Shown here piece after piece: positions 1 to 9,129 of a stretch of DNA of 64,000 nt. Every line of letters starts with the position of its first letter. Within the stretch, counting starts at the first letter, position 1. The position numbers were made by a program, and so were the translations under genes. The notes beneath the pieces were generated by a model that saw nothing but the letters and a program-made list of their open reading frames with translations, did not search any database and was not told the DNA's origin. Origin of the DNA: Toxorhynchites rutilus septentrionalis (taxonomy: Eukaryota > Arthropoda > Insecta > Diptera > Culicidae); NCBI RefSeq assembly GCF_029784135.1, contig NC_073745.1, forward strand, positions 197,063,807 through 197,127,806, written 5' to 3'.

Positions 1-15
1 CATTCCATAAAACAA

Positions 16-31
16 GGCGCTTTTCAGGGCC
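16..31 (+). other. Degenerate histone 3'-end stem-loop
   Basis: GGCGCTTTTCAGGGCC fits the animal histone mRNA 3' stem-loop (6-bp stem, TTTC loop) with one mismatched stem pair. The equivalent position in the right-hand element is 61336-61351 on the other strand. Confidence 0.6.
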
Positions 32-249
32 ATTAAACCTTCCAAAAAAGAGTTTAGGAAATAAAGTTCAATGCGTTCTAAAACATTATCCAAAATAATA
101 ATAAAACACAAATTGATGTTTTCATAATTTGTTTGCCAGGATCTGATGAGTATGTGAATTTGGCAGTAGTTCTGAGCTTATTGATAGTTGGGGACTTTCA
201 AGATTATTCAATTTTCACCAACTCTTAAATTGTTTCCAAATTGAAAGTA

Positions 250-469
250 CAGTAATTTACAATTAGTTCGACATTTAGCTAATTGGACGGACATGTAATG
301 CGACTTATTTAGTTGGACATTTTTGTAAACATAGAGATCCAAATTATGACCGCACATTGAAAGTCGACACTGTACCACTGTCATCGCAAATGTTCAATTG
401 CAGGTTCAAATCGCCTCCAATGCAACACTGAGTGGCGCTTCGGTACGTTGCATTGAATGTAATTTACTG
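250..469. mobile_element. TA-flanked MITE inserted in the histone repeat
   Basis: Terminal inverted repeats CAGTAATTTAC and GTAATTTACTG are flanked by TA on both sides (248-249 and 470-471), as expected for a Tc1/mariner-type MITE. The interior repeats 'attggac' and 'tgcgac' motifs also found at 3779-4036 and 60898-61117. The same insertion occupies the same place in the element at 60566-62312, so it predates the split of the two copies. Confidence 0.75.
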
Positions 470-626
470 TAAAATATGTCAAAAGCTGGATGGGAAGAAA
501 TTTTCCAACTGTGAAAGCTGTGGCGACTGGCAAATGCAATCGCTAAACAGAAAGGTTTAGCCGAACAAGATGGGGATATCGAGTGACAACAAAACAATAA
601 ACTCTTTAGATTGAAGATAATTTTGT

Positions 627-642
627 GATCCTGAAAAGGACC
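627..642 (-). other. Histone 3'-end stem-loop, minus strand
   Basis: Read on the minus strand this is GGTCCTTTTCAGGATC, a 6-bp stem with one G-T pair and the canonical TTTC loop. It points toward a former histone gene lying to its right on the minus strand (643-790), where no coding sequence survives. Confidence 0.6.
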
Positions 643-802
643 CTTTTTAGCCTGCATGTGAATCCAACGAACGAACAAATCGTAATGAATGTATTTTTTT
701 GCCATCACTCCCTTTTAACGCTCATTCGTTCATCTCGTTGGACTCGCCCCTCTGGCTGAGTCTGCCGATTTGTCTTTATCCTGTGAGTGTGTACCGCTAG
801 AG

Positions 803-809
803 TATAAAA
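803..809 (+). promoter_or_regulatory. TATA box of the H2A pseudogene
   Basis: TATAAAA lies about 75 bp upstream of the first recognisable H2A codons, followed by a leader containing 'ttcaaaccgta' that is also found upstream of the second H2A relic (61850-61860, minus strand). Retention of a promoter means this copy moved as DNA rather than as a processed mRNA. Confidence 0.6.
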
Positions 810-880
810 CACGCGGACCCCAAAAAAATATCTTATTTTCTTTCAAACCGTAAACCCGTGTGGTTGTACGGCATCGGCAT

Positions 881-1115
881 CGTGGACGTAACAAAGGAGG
901 ACAAGTTAAGGGAAAGGCAAAGTCTCACTCGAACCGTGCAGGTCTCCAGTTCCCTATTGGTCGCATTCACTGATTGCTCTGCAAGGGTAACTAGGCCGAA
1001 CGGATTGGTACCGGAGCTCCAGTATACTTAACAGCGATTATAGAGTTTCGGCCGTCGGAGTGCTCGAGTTGGCTTGCAAAGCTGCTCACGACAATCAGAA
1101 AACCCGCATCAAGAA
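881..1115 (+). pseudogene. Histone H2A pseudogene
   Basis: Translation gives [20 protein letters not shown] followed by [10 protein letters not shown], clearly the H2A N-terminal tail and the start of the histone fold. After two in-frame stops it continues with AERIGTGAPVYLTAI and, in another frame, VLELACKAAHDNQKTRIK, matching the H2A alpha2-alpha3 region. The start codon has become CGT/GTG-like sequence, there are at least two stops and one frameshift, and the C-terminal third is replaced by unrelated and MITE sequence. H2A is the core histone that pairs with H2B in the nucleosome; this copy cannot encode it. A canonical histone stem-loop follows at 1350-1365 on the same strand. Possible traces of a LIKATI-like H2A tail occur near 1140, but I do not rely on them. 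Confidence 0.9.
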
Positions 1116-1349
1116 CAGAGCAGCTTCGGTTCGGCGCTCATCAAGGCAACAATTAGTTTCAGTGAGTGGCAAAGTGTTTCTCCGGCACGTCGCATTAAAT
1201 GTAATTTACTGAACAACATGTCACAAGCTGGATGGGAAGAAATTTTCCAACTGTGAAAGCTGTGGCGAGTGGCAAACGCAATAGCTAAACAGGAAGGTTT
1301 AACCGAACAAGATGGGAATATCGAGTGATAACAAAAACACAACACCAAA

Positions 1350-1365
1350 GGTTCTTTTCAGAACC
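1350..1365 (+). other. Canonical histone 3'-end stem-loop
   Basis: GGTTCTTTTCAGAACC forms a perfect 6-bp stem with a TTTC loop and is preceded by CCAAA, the usual upstream context for histone mRNA processing. It lies downstream of the H2A pseudogene on the same strand. The copy at 60743-60758 (minus strand) is identical. Confidence 0.8.
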
Positions 1366-1584
1366 ATCAACATATTCATAAAGAGTAAACAGTAAACTAA
1401 TCAATTTTTCAGGTAGATAGGTAGGTATTCACGTAGGAGAAGAAAATAAAGCAATATATTTAAAATATATATTTAACAAAAGCTGTCCCCTTTGTATAGT
1501 CCTACGTCACTCCGGTTATGTCCCCGACATTACCCACCCGTCTTTTTTGATGGGGCATTAAAAGATCATATAAAAGGATTTCTA

Positions 1585-2539
1585 CCCAGCAAACATTAAA
1601 TCGCATAACAAGCATACATATAACATCATATGCCCTAAAATTTGGTTGGCATATAATGCACCTAACTGGCATATGCATGCAAAAGTGGAGGCCATATACA
1701 TGCATGGCAAATGCTTACCGATTTTGTTTGGATGAATATGCAACTTTGACCGGCTATAATAGCGATTATGTTGGAATTGAATTGCGATCTAATATGAATA
1801 TATTCATGAATTGTCAAAGCGCCAAATACAACTTTTGCAATACTCATATACGATTTATTACAGACATAGAAGAAAACAAATGGCGCAAAATATTTTCGTG
1901 AAATGTTTATTATAGCCTCACGAATCGCCATTTTTATATGAGTATTTATGTTTGTAGAAATAATAATTGTTTGGTTGACTTGTGTTGGGAGTGGAATATG
2001 AATGTTTAAAATGACTGATGTTTGGTGAAAACTGCTGCGATGTGGATTCGAACTCCGGTCGTCTGGATTATCATCCACCAGCTATCTCGTGCGGCTATCT
2101 GAAATTTAATTCAACAGCAGTTAAAACTTTCGAGTGCATCAGCATTTCATTGACATTTCAATATGATGTAATATGTTCTTTATTAGGATCTCATATGATT
2201 TACTGTTTCATGATTTTCTTCAGCATGCAACACGATTTACTACAGTACTGAATCGATTTCAATTATACGCTTATGCGACACACAAACTGCATCAGCGTGA
2301 TATACGCATATGATGCGGATTAAATATATTTTACGACAATGTACATCATAAAATTGATGTTTACTATACCGAATTGCGACTTAATTTGATAATGGTATAT
2401 AAAATCGAGTTTTTACATTTTATGCGATTTCAAATATACACGATACATACTTTGATTGATATTATATGTGATTATGATTTGTTCGGATTTCTTGTAAGAC
2501 TTGGCACGTGCAAAATTATACGATTTAATGTTTGCTGGG
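1585..2539. mobile_element. TA-flanked non-autonomous DNA element, copy A
   Basis: The ends are CCCAGCAAACATTAAATCG and a near-perfect inverted copy ending GATTTAATGTTTGCTGGG, flanked by TA at 1583-1584 and 2540-2541. It is 955 bp with no credible transposase; the short open frames inside are non-coding. The interior is rich in CATATG-like palindromes. A second copy with a SINE inserted is at 20283-21531. Confidence 0.8.
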
Positions 2540-2848
2540 TAGGAACTTCCTGCAACTTGTTTTCTTGGTGTATTGTTCAGCCCATACATTATAAAAAATA
2601 TCCCCGAAACTGTAACCGTTAAACAGAACCATAAGCCATCGATTAGTTTATAGTTTGCAGATTATAATTCTTCAACAAGTGCAGTTCTTCCACAAGTGTG
2701 TATATATGTGACCATTGTATTTAGCGAATAACGAAAGTCAAACATTTGTATTTTGTTTATGCACGTATGAATATAACAACGAATAGTATATGGATCCATT
2801 CGATCCAACTACAAAAAGAACTAAAATCAAATAAGTATAGTCTCTTAA
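2540..2848. other. Unassigned spacer
   Basis: AT-rich sequence between two MITEs. I see no gene, RNA or repeat I can name. Confidence 0.5.
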
Positions 2849-3484
2849 GGCCTTGTTCTCACTGTAGCGGGGCGTCAGCGTGGCTTGGGCCGGGCGTGTG
2901 ACGCTTATGATTAATCATGTGTGTTCTTACCGATGTGTTCACACCAGGCTGACGTTTTTTTTTGGTCTGTATTATAGTGACTTTCAACACTTTTGGCTGG
3001 TTCGTCACTTTGATCTTCCATTTCGGAAGAATGTCGGGAGTAAGAATTTATCTCGTGATCTTTGGCGTGAGAGGTCTGGATGTTACCACTACGCCAGATC
3101 GCCTCCCCACCAGGCTGACGTGTCGTGAGCGTGGTTTTGACATGTTGCTGGCGTGCAAACGAAAACACTTCACGCCGGCGATATTTGTACTTCTCCGCTT
3201 CTCTATAGCATATGTTTGTTTGTAGTAGTGACATAATTTAATTTTTTTTTCACGTTTTTCTCCCTCCGAGTTTCTAGCCGGATACGTCCAACGATGTTGG
3301 AATATTGAAAAATAAACCAATTTTCATTCTTTCATTCAAAAACACACATTGACAATTTGCATATAACACGCCGAAGACACGTCGCTGGCACGGTGCAATG
3401 TGAGTGAATTAAAATATCATGACGAGAAGTGAACATGCCCCGCTCACGCCACGTTGACGTCCCGCTGCAGTGAGAACATAGCCT
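2849..3484. mobile_element. MITE with ~37-bp terminal inverted repeats
   Basis: The left end (TTGTTCTCACTG, then GCGGGGCGTCAGCGTGGC) is mirrored at the right by GCCACGTTGACGTCCCGC followed by CAGTGAGAACA. The element is about 636 bp and contains a SINE at 2956-3107. One end of another copy survives at 40800-40857. I could not define a target-site duplication. Confidence 0.7.
2956..3107 (-). mobile_element. Short tRNA-derived SINE
   Basis: On the minus strand it begins GGGGAGGCGATCTGGCGTAG, an A-box-like region, has a degenerate B box about 50 nt on, and ends in an A-run (minus strand) next to 2956. It is bracketed by the 14-bp direct repeat CACCAGGCTGACGT (2942-2955 and 3108-3121), a clear target-site duplication from L1-type retrotransposition. 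The head of another copy is at about 22490-22513. Confidence 0.8.
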
Positions 3485-3778
3485 AATGATCTTATGCATT
3501 ATGTTCAATAAATATTCCACACCAATTTATACATTTCATTAGACAATGGGCCCTATTATAGAAATCGAGGCGAAAAGAATTTTGCTCGTTAGCCTCATTT
3601 TGCTATTATAGATACCGAGAAAGTCGATAGCATCGACCGAATGAATGCTATCGGTACAAATCGTACAACTGTCATAATTTTTCGAGCAGTTTTGGTTTGA
3701 TTGTTTTTGTTGTATGTTTTGATTCGTTCGTTTGTTTTGATCAGTATTCGTTTTACGGTGCTGCCAGAATAGTCATTA
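3485..3778. other. Unassigned sequence
   Basis: Contains 'gggccctattatagaaatcgagg', which looks like one end of a further DNA element, but I could not find its partner. No gene seen. Confidence 0.4.
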
Positions 3779-4036
3779 CAGTAATTTACATTTAATGCGA
3801 CATTTTGCTAATTGGACAGACCTGTAATGTGACACGTTTAATTGTACATTTTTACCTCTGATTGGACATTTTTGTAAACATCGAGTTCGAGGCCCAAATT
3901 ATGGCCCCATATTGAGAGTCGTCACCAGACGTCGACACTGTACCACTCTCATCGAAAATGTCCAATTACAGGTCAAAATCACCTCCAATGCGAAACTGAG
4001 TGGTACCTCGGCATGTCGCATTAAATGTAAATACTA
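3779..4036. mobile_element. TA-flanked MITE, same family as 250-469
   Basis: Ends CAGTAATTTACATTTAATGC and an inverted GCATTAAATGTAAAT copy, with TA at the left border and a less clear TA at the right. The interior carries the family's 'attggacattttt' and 'gtcgacactgtacca' blocks. Confidence 0.7.
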
Positions 4037-4193
4037 TACAAGGTAAGTGTTCGATCCAGAATAATTTATATTCATCATGTTAAAATTTACAATGCAGAAC
4101 TTACTTGTAACGTATATTTCACTGGCCGAAATGAGTGGACAGAAGAAAAAAACCAAATCACTATCAGTTTTTGAAACGAAAGCGAATGTAGAC

Positions 4194-4438
4194 TGTGGAA
4201 TTCCACGCCATAGCCCGGAATCAACCAACAAACGTATCGTCAGTCATTGGGAAGCACGTCTTACCTTATCGTCGTCGACCGTGTGAAAGAGCGGAGTGAT
4301 GGCGGCACGCTCTGTGCTCGACAAAACGGGTTGTCGCTGACGCAGTCGACTACAGCTTGTCGATTGAAAGCAGTGTAACATATGCTTTGACCATTAAGCT
4401 GCAGTAACACTATTTGTGCAGTAAGCGCATACCACACA
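4194..4438 (-). repeat. Candidate 3' LTR of the outer element
   Basis: The limits are set by TG...CA ends (minus strand), the adjacent polypurine tract (4439-4452) and the TAGAC repeat at 4189-4193. Only the first 39 bp are confirmed by a second copy, so the inner extent is an inference. Confidence 0.55.
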
Positions 4439-4999
4439 TCTTCCCCCTTCTCAAAAAAAAGTCTAACATGCCATGAATAAAGATGATGTAGCACACTTCG
4501 TAGTTTGTAAGAACCCTTCATATTTTGCTAACTGACATGGCAAATTTTACTCATTCTTATAACTTTGAGTTTGAGTGCTTGTAGTGTAATATATATGTTT
4601 GTATATACCCTCTATGAGGCTTTTGTTTCATTAATAAATGTATAAGAAAACTAAAAAACTTGATGAAATGATTTAATTAATTTTCGTGTGATAATTAATT
4701 TACCAGTATATTCACCTTGTCGTGAAGTTTATTACATATAAAATAAATCATTCATCAGGTGACACATCCACTGCGCACAGTCACAGGGGTAGCCAAATTT
4801 GACATTTTGTGTAAAAACGATTAACGAAATTTTTAGTATATTTGGCAACTCTGACAATTCGTATGTTGTTATTTATTTCTGTGCAACGATAAAGAGGACG
4901 ACAAAAGAAAAAAAACAGAAAGGAAAATATATGTAAACTGACTGTTTATATTCTCTTGTTTTCATTTCTAATGTTTCTTTTTAGGATTGCAGTTTTCAC

Positions 5000-5197
5000 C
5001 TATTGTACATAATCCTGAAGACGAACGGGAATATTCTTAACGCGAGGATTCCGTCCAGTTGAATCACCCGGAATGGAAGGATTGCTGTTAAAATTTTCCA
5101 CAACCTTTTTTCTCTTTCCGCCACTCAGAGACTTTCTTAGTTTGTGTGACGTGCTATGATAGGGAAAATTATTATTGTAAGAAAAACGATAAGTCAC
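5000..5197 (-). pseudogene. Possible C-terminal remnant of a retroelement polyprotein
   Basis: A 65-codon frame ends in a basic tail NPRVKNIPVRLQDYVQ, the kind of sequence that ends many LTR-element pol proteins. It lies downstream of the gag stop on the same strand, consistent with an internal deletion that removed protease to integrase. No domain is recognisable, so the assignment is weak. Confidence 0.3.
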
Positions 5198-5241
5198 AAA
5201 GGATCAACAGAATGTATTTCGACTATAAATATTGAAGGACA

Positions 5242-5342
5242 CTATACCTGATTTTCAACCAAATCATTCTCTCGTTTTGGAGGCTCACCATCCGCCATAT
5301 GAGGTTGCTGGATGTTAGATTTACGACAAACAACAGCATAAT
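5242..5342 (-). pseudogene. 3' end of the gag gene of the outer LTR element
   Basis: This is the continuation of the gag frame broken by the LINE at 5343. Joining at the duplicated target sequence restores the last cysteine of the second CCHC zinc knuckle (CNTC...H...C). The frame ends at TAG (5242-5244) after a short charged tail. The CAG|GTATAG here could be a splice donor, but no acceptor leads into the frame at 5000-5197. Confidence 0.65.
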
Positions 5343-5788
5343 CATTCTTCGGCATAAGCTTCGAGTAACCGGTCATGTGCTGTGAGCGTCTCCGTTAAAG
5401 CATTGTTTTCGGTTACCGTTGGCTGTTATTTTTTTTATCGCCCGGGTGTGCTTTTTTCGCGCGTTTTCGAACTGTTCGAGATATCGTAAAACGCAGTGTG
5501 AACTCGGAATTAGTGAGAAAAGCAGAATCATCAAAGCCTGGCAAGGCCAGCCGGCTTTCAGTTTTCGCCGATTTGTCGCCATCGCAATCGAAGTCGGACA
5601 TCGGTGCTCAGTTGCACGCACACAATACCAGCGCGATTCGCTGTTCACTTACAGCAGTGTGAAGGAGAGCATCACTTCTTAGTGGTGTGTGATAGTGCCG
5701 AGCGCTCAAGCGCTCCGATTGAGAAGCAAGCAGCGGTTACCAGTTCATCAGCACTGGGTGCATTGTGATTAGAGGTACCAATTACGGA

Positions 5789-7225
5789 ATGGCAGAAGGA
5801 GGGGGAGGATCTCCAGATATGGAGATCTCTGATGATGACTCCCCTCTGGTTGAAAAAACAAATAAAGGAACAGCGAAGACACTTAAACGCGTTCCTACAT
5901 CAGAGGATGTTTCGTCCGGGGACGAGTCTGCTAACTCTAGCAAGCCCCCCTCTAAAAAACCTGCAAATATCTCCTCTCCAACCCCCCTCGCTCCTACCCC
6001 AGCTCAGATTTCGCCTCCCCATCCTATTGTCCCCGATCCCCTTCAATCCTCGTCATCTCCTTCTCCTCCTGTTGTCTTCTCTCCACGTGTCAAGGTCTAT
6101 AATGAAGATGCACCTGGAACTGGTCCGTGGGTTGTTTTCTTCAGGCCTAAGCCAAACGGAAAAGCACTTAATGTTATTCAGATCATGAAAGATCTGGCAA
6201 AATACTCCTCCGTGACAGAAATTACGAAGGTTAGACCGACCAAACTGCGTGTTGTCGTGGCTGATCGGAAAGACGCAAACGGTATTGTCGTCGACCAGAG
6301 GTTTACCCTGGAATATCGTGTCTACGTGCCTTCCCATGACGTAGAAATCTCGGGGGTGATAACCGAAACGGGTCTGACGTGCAAATCAATTATGGAAGGA
6401 GATGGCAGATTTAAAAAGCTGCCTTTGATTAAGGTTAAAATCTTAGAATGCCGACAACTCGGCAAAGTCTCCCAGGAAGGGAAAGAATCGAAATTTACGC
6501 CGTCCGTCTCGTTTAGAGTCACTTTTGCTGGCTCCGCCCTCCCTGACTACGTTATGGTGGACAAATTGAGGCTACCGCTGCGACTCTTCGTGCCAAAGCC
6601 CATGACTTGCCTGAAATGCAAGTCAGTTGGTCACACAGCAGCTTACTGCGCCAACAAGGAGCGCTGTGCCACTTGCGGAGAGCAACATGTGGACAAATCC
6701 TGCAGTGCGATTGAGCAAAAGTGTCCATATTGCGGAGGAAATCCGCACGTGCTCTCGGCTTGTGAAACTTACAAGAGTCGCTGGGAGAAGCAGAAGCGCT
6801 CTTTAAAGGAACGCTCGAAGCGCACTTTTGCGGAAATTTTGAAGGGCGCTTCTCCATTGGCCCAACAGCAACAACCTTTAACCGCAAACAATGTCTTTGC
6901 TTCGCTGCCAGTTGACGAAATGGAAGCGGATACAGCTAACGAGGGCACACCGTACATCTTCCAAGGGAATCCCCGGCGCAAAAATGTGACCACTCCCAAA
7001 GTTCAAGGACAAGCCCCTCCGGTTATACCCTCTGTTAGCATGCCTAAAAAATCGAGTGCAGCGGACAAGCAAAATCAGGTTCCTCCTGGCTTCCGTGGGA
7101 ATAATTCACCTTCGAACGACCCAGCACTCGAAGGGACATCAAAAACCCCAACTGTCCCTATTTTACCGTCCAGTTCAACTTCCCAATCGGGATTTATAAA
7201 GTTGACTGACCTTCACATGCTTTAA
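5789..7225 (+). CDS. LINE ORF1 (gag-like RNA-binding protein), I clade
   Basis: An uninterrupted 478-codon frame from ATG 5789. The N-terminus is acidic and serine/proline-rich (about residues 1-110). A conserved central block follows (about 115-275: GPWVVFFRPKPNGKALNVIQ, then KLRVVVADRK). Three cysteine/histidine knuckles follow at about residues 275-335: CLKCKSVGHTAAYC, then CATCGEQHVDKSC, then CPYCGGNPHVLSAC. The tail is glutamine/proline-rich. Such proteins coat the element RNA and form the cytoplasmic particle needed for retrotransposition. The frame is open upstream through a GTG at 5765, but ATG 5789 is the natural start. A degraded relative lies at 58645-59040. Confidence 0.88.
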   Translation: MAEGGGGSPDMEISDDDSPLVEKTNKGTAKTLKRVPTSEDVSSGDESANSSKPPSKKPANISSPTPLAPTPAQISPPHPIVPDPLQSSSSPSPPVVFSPRVKVYNEDAPGTGPWVVFFRPKPNGKALNVIQIMKDLAKYSSVTEITKVRPTKLRVVVADRKDANGIVVDQRFTLEYRVYVPSHDVEISGVITETGLTCKSIMEGDGRFKKLPLIKVKILECRQLGKVSQEGKESKFTPSVSFRVTFAGSALPDYVMVDKLRLPLRLFVPKPMTCLKCKSVGHTAAYCANKERCATCGEQHVDKSCSAIEQKCPYCGGNPHVLSACETYKSRWEKQKRSLKERSKRTFAEILKGASPLAQQQQPLTANNVFASLPVDEMEADTANEGTPYIFQGNPRRKNVTTPKVQGQAPPVIPSVSMPKKSSAADKQNQVPPGFRGNNSPSNDPALEGTSKTPTVPILPSSSTSQSGFIKLTDLHML

Positions 7226-7335
7226 TGTTTCCGACTCCATCAGAACCATTGTCATATCAATGCTTCCAGTATTAAAGACAATTTTGCAACAATTGATGCA
7301 AACATGGCCCCTCCTTGCAATGATTATCTCTCTTG

Positions 7336-8427
7336 ATGTCTAATTCAAATAGAGAGGTCGGAGATATCACTGTTTTACAGTGGAATTGTCGTAGTCTTAT
7401 CCCTAAATTGGATACATTCAAATTTTTAATTCATAACTTCAATTGTGATGTTTTTGCTCTGTCCGAAACTTGGCTTTCTTCGCGAGATGATCTCTCTTTC
7501 CACGATTTTAATATTATACGCTTGGACCGTGATGACAGATACGGAGGGGTGCTATTGGGGATCAATAAGTGCCACTAATTTTTTCGAATTGACCTTCCAC
7601 CTATTGGAGGGATTGAAGCTGTTGCTTGTCATGCAAACATCAGAGGAAAAGACCTCTGTATTGTCAGCTTGTATTGGCCTCCGAGAGCTGCGGTTAGCCG
7701 CAAGCAACTTGTTGACATGTGCTCACTCCTTCCTGAGCCACGATTGATCTTGGGAGACTTCAATTCTCACGGAACTGCCTGGGGGGAACAGTACGACGAC
7801 AATCGTTCACTGTTGATATATGATCTTTGTAACAGCTTCAATATGACACTTTTGAACACTGGGGAAACAACACGTGTACCTAAACCTCCTGCTAACCCAA
7901 GTGCTCTTGACCTCTCGCTTTGCTCGAATTCACTATCGTTAGATTGCAAGTGGAATGTAATCCAGGACCCCAACGGTAGTGATCACTTGCCAATCAAAAT
8001 TTCCATCACCATTGGGTCGAATTTTTCTGAATCTATAAACATGGCATATGACCTCACAAGACACATTGACTGGAAAAAATATGCGGACGCGATTGCTCTA
8101 GCCATCAATTGGTTTACCTCCATTGGAGGAGTATAACTTCCTTTCTCGTTTGATCTATGACAGCGCGGTTCGCGCTCAAACGAAACCCATCCCAGGCTCC
8201 ACTATTCGTCGAAGGCCTCCCAATCCATGGTGGGATAGCATGGTGGGAAGCTTTATCAGGATAAATCGAACGCATTCAAAGCTTTTCGGAAACGTGGAAC
8301 CATTGAAAATTTTCAATCGTATTTGGACCTTGAAAATCACTTTAAAAACTTGATCAAAGGGAAAAAACGTGCTTATTGGCGAAATTTCGTGGGAGGTTTG
8401 TCACGAGAAACGTCAATGAAAAAAAAA
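7336..8427 (+). pseudogene. LINE ORF2, 5' part: AP endonuclease domain
   Basis: Starts at ATG 7336 (MSNSNREVGDITVLQWNCRS), the typical I-clade endonuclease start. Endonuclease motifs follow: SETWL, LILGDFNSHGTAWGEQ and GSDHLPI. Lesions: an in-frame TAA at 7576-7578 (the same frame resumes at once with FFRIDLPPIGG), one extra base near 8109, and a second frameshift near 8250. The frame then reads into LENHFKNLIKGKKRAYWRNF and LSRETSM before an A-run where the Helentron-like element is inserted. The intact enzyme nicks target DNA to prime reverse transcription; this copy could not be translated whole. Confidence 0.85.
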
Positions 8428-9129
8428 TGGGTGGGTTATAACTATGATATAACCGCAAGGTTGACGTGGAACTACCTTAGCTTAGCAATCATTTGTTTGT
8501 ATTGATTGAGTTTTTGATTGAATGAAACAATTTACGAATTCAACTGAATTCAATTTAATTGCTGTGTGAGTAAAAAGACTGTATAAATGCCATGTAAGGT
8601 CAATTCATACATTGTGATAGATTATGTTCTCCACTACAAGTGAATTTAATGACAGTCCCTGTACGTTTGGTATGATTCCTAGGACAAAATATATGAACGG
8701 AAGAATTATCAAACAATTATTTTATTTTACATTTCCCTCTGAAGTTTGCATCTCTCAAGTTTACGTACTTCTCGAACCGCTAATTTGCTGGATTTGATGA
8801 GCTTCAGGCACTCAATTTCGATTTTGACATGTACGTCGAACGCATATTGTATAATCAATAGGCGTTATCGTAGAAAATGGTTTTCAATATTTTGCCTAAC
8901 CATCAAATGGTATGCGTAGAAATTCAGTGAGTAGAGGATATGAAGGCATATCCTTCAATGCAATCTTGAATAACCGAGCCAAAGCGTTGTGTTCGTAGCC
9001 GCTTTTATAATTCGTGTTAGGAGAACGCTTTTTGGAGTGCAAAACAAAACATACGTGTGCAGAAGTATTACCGGCTTGCATGAATCAATAACTTCTACTT
9101 CTACTTTTTATACTACAAATGCTTTAAAC

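Larger units (their letters stand above)
1..1542 (+). mobile_element. Helentron-like (HINE-type) element carrying histone H2A sequence, left end outside the window
   Basis: The right end has the signature shared with three other large elements here. It carries the subterminal repeat TAGTCCTACGTCA (about 1498-1510), then a hairpin with arms GGTTATGTC and GACATTACC (about 1514-1533), then CACCCGTC followed directly by a T-run. Inside are histone 3' stem-loops, a TA-flanked MITE and an H2A pseudogene with its TATA box. The region matches 60566-61363 in inverted orientation, so the two are copies of one family. Two segments around 443-600 and 1180-1340 are direct copies of each other, so this copy looks like a partial tandem dimer. 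Assignment to Helentrons rests on the hairpin, the subterminal inverted repeats and insertion in an oligo-T run; no Rep/helicase gene is present. Confidence 0.55.

Noticed and set aside
1656..1901. Short open frames in the TA-flanked element copies A and B
   Set aside because: Shared between copies only because the whole element is shared; no transposase motifs and frames end at random.
5150..5250. Intron between gag and the 65-codon frame
   Set aside because: A donor-like CAG|GTATAG and an acceptor-like site exist, but joining them does not enter the downstream frame.
8410..8416. ACGTCAA as target duplication of the element 8428-11179
   Set aside because: The match with 11174-11180 is explained by the element's own subterminal repeat (ACGTCA). 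The LINE reading frame places the insertion inside the A-run instead.
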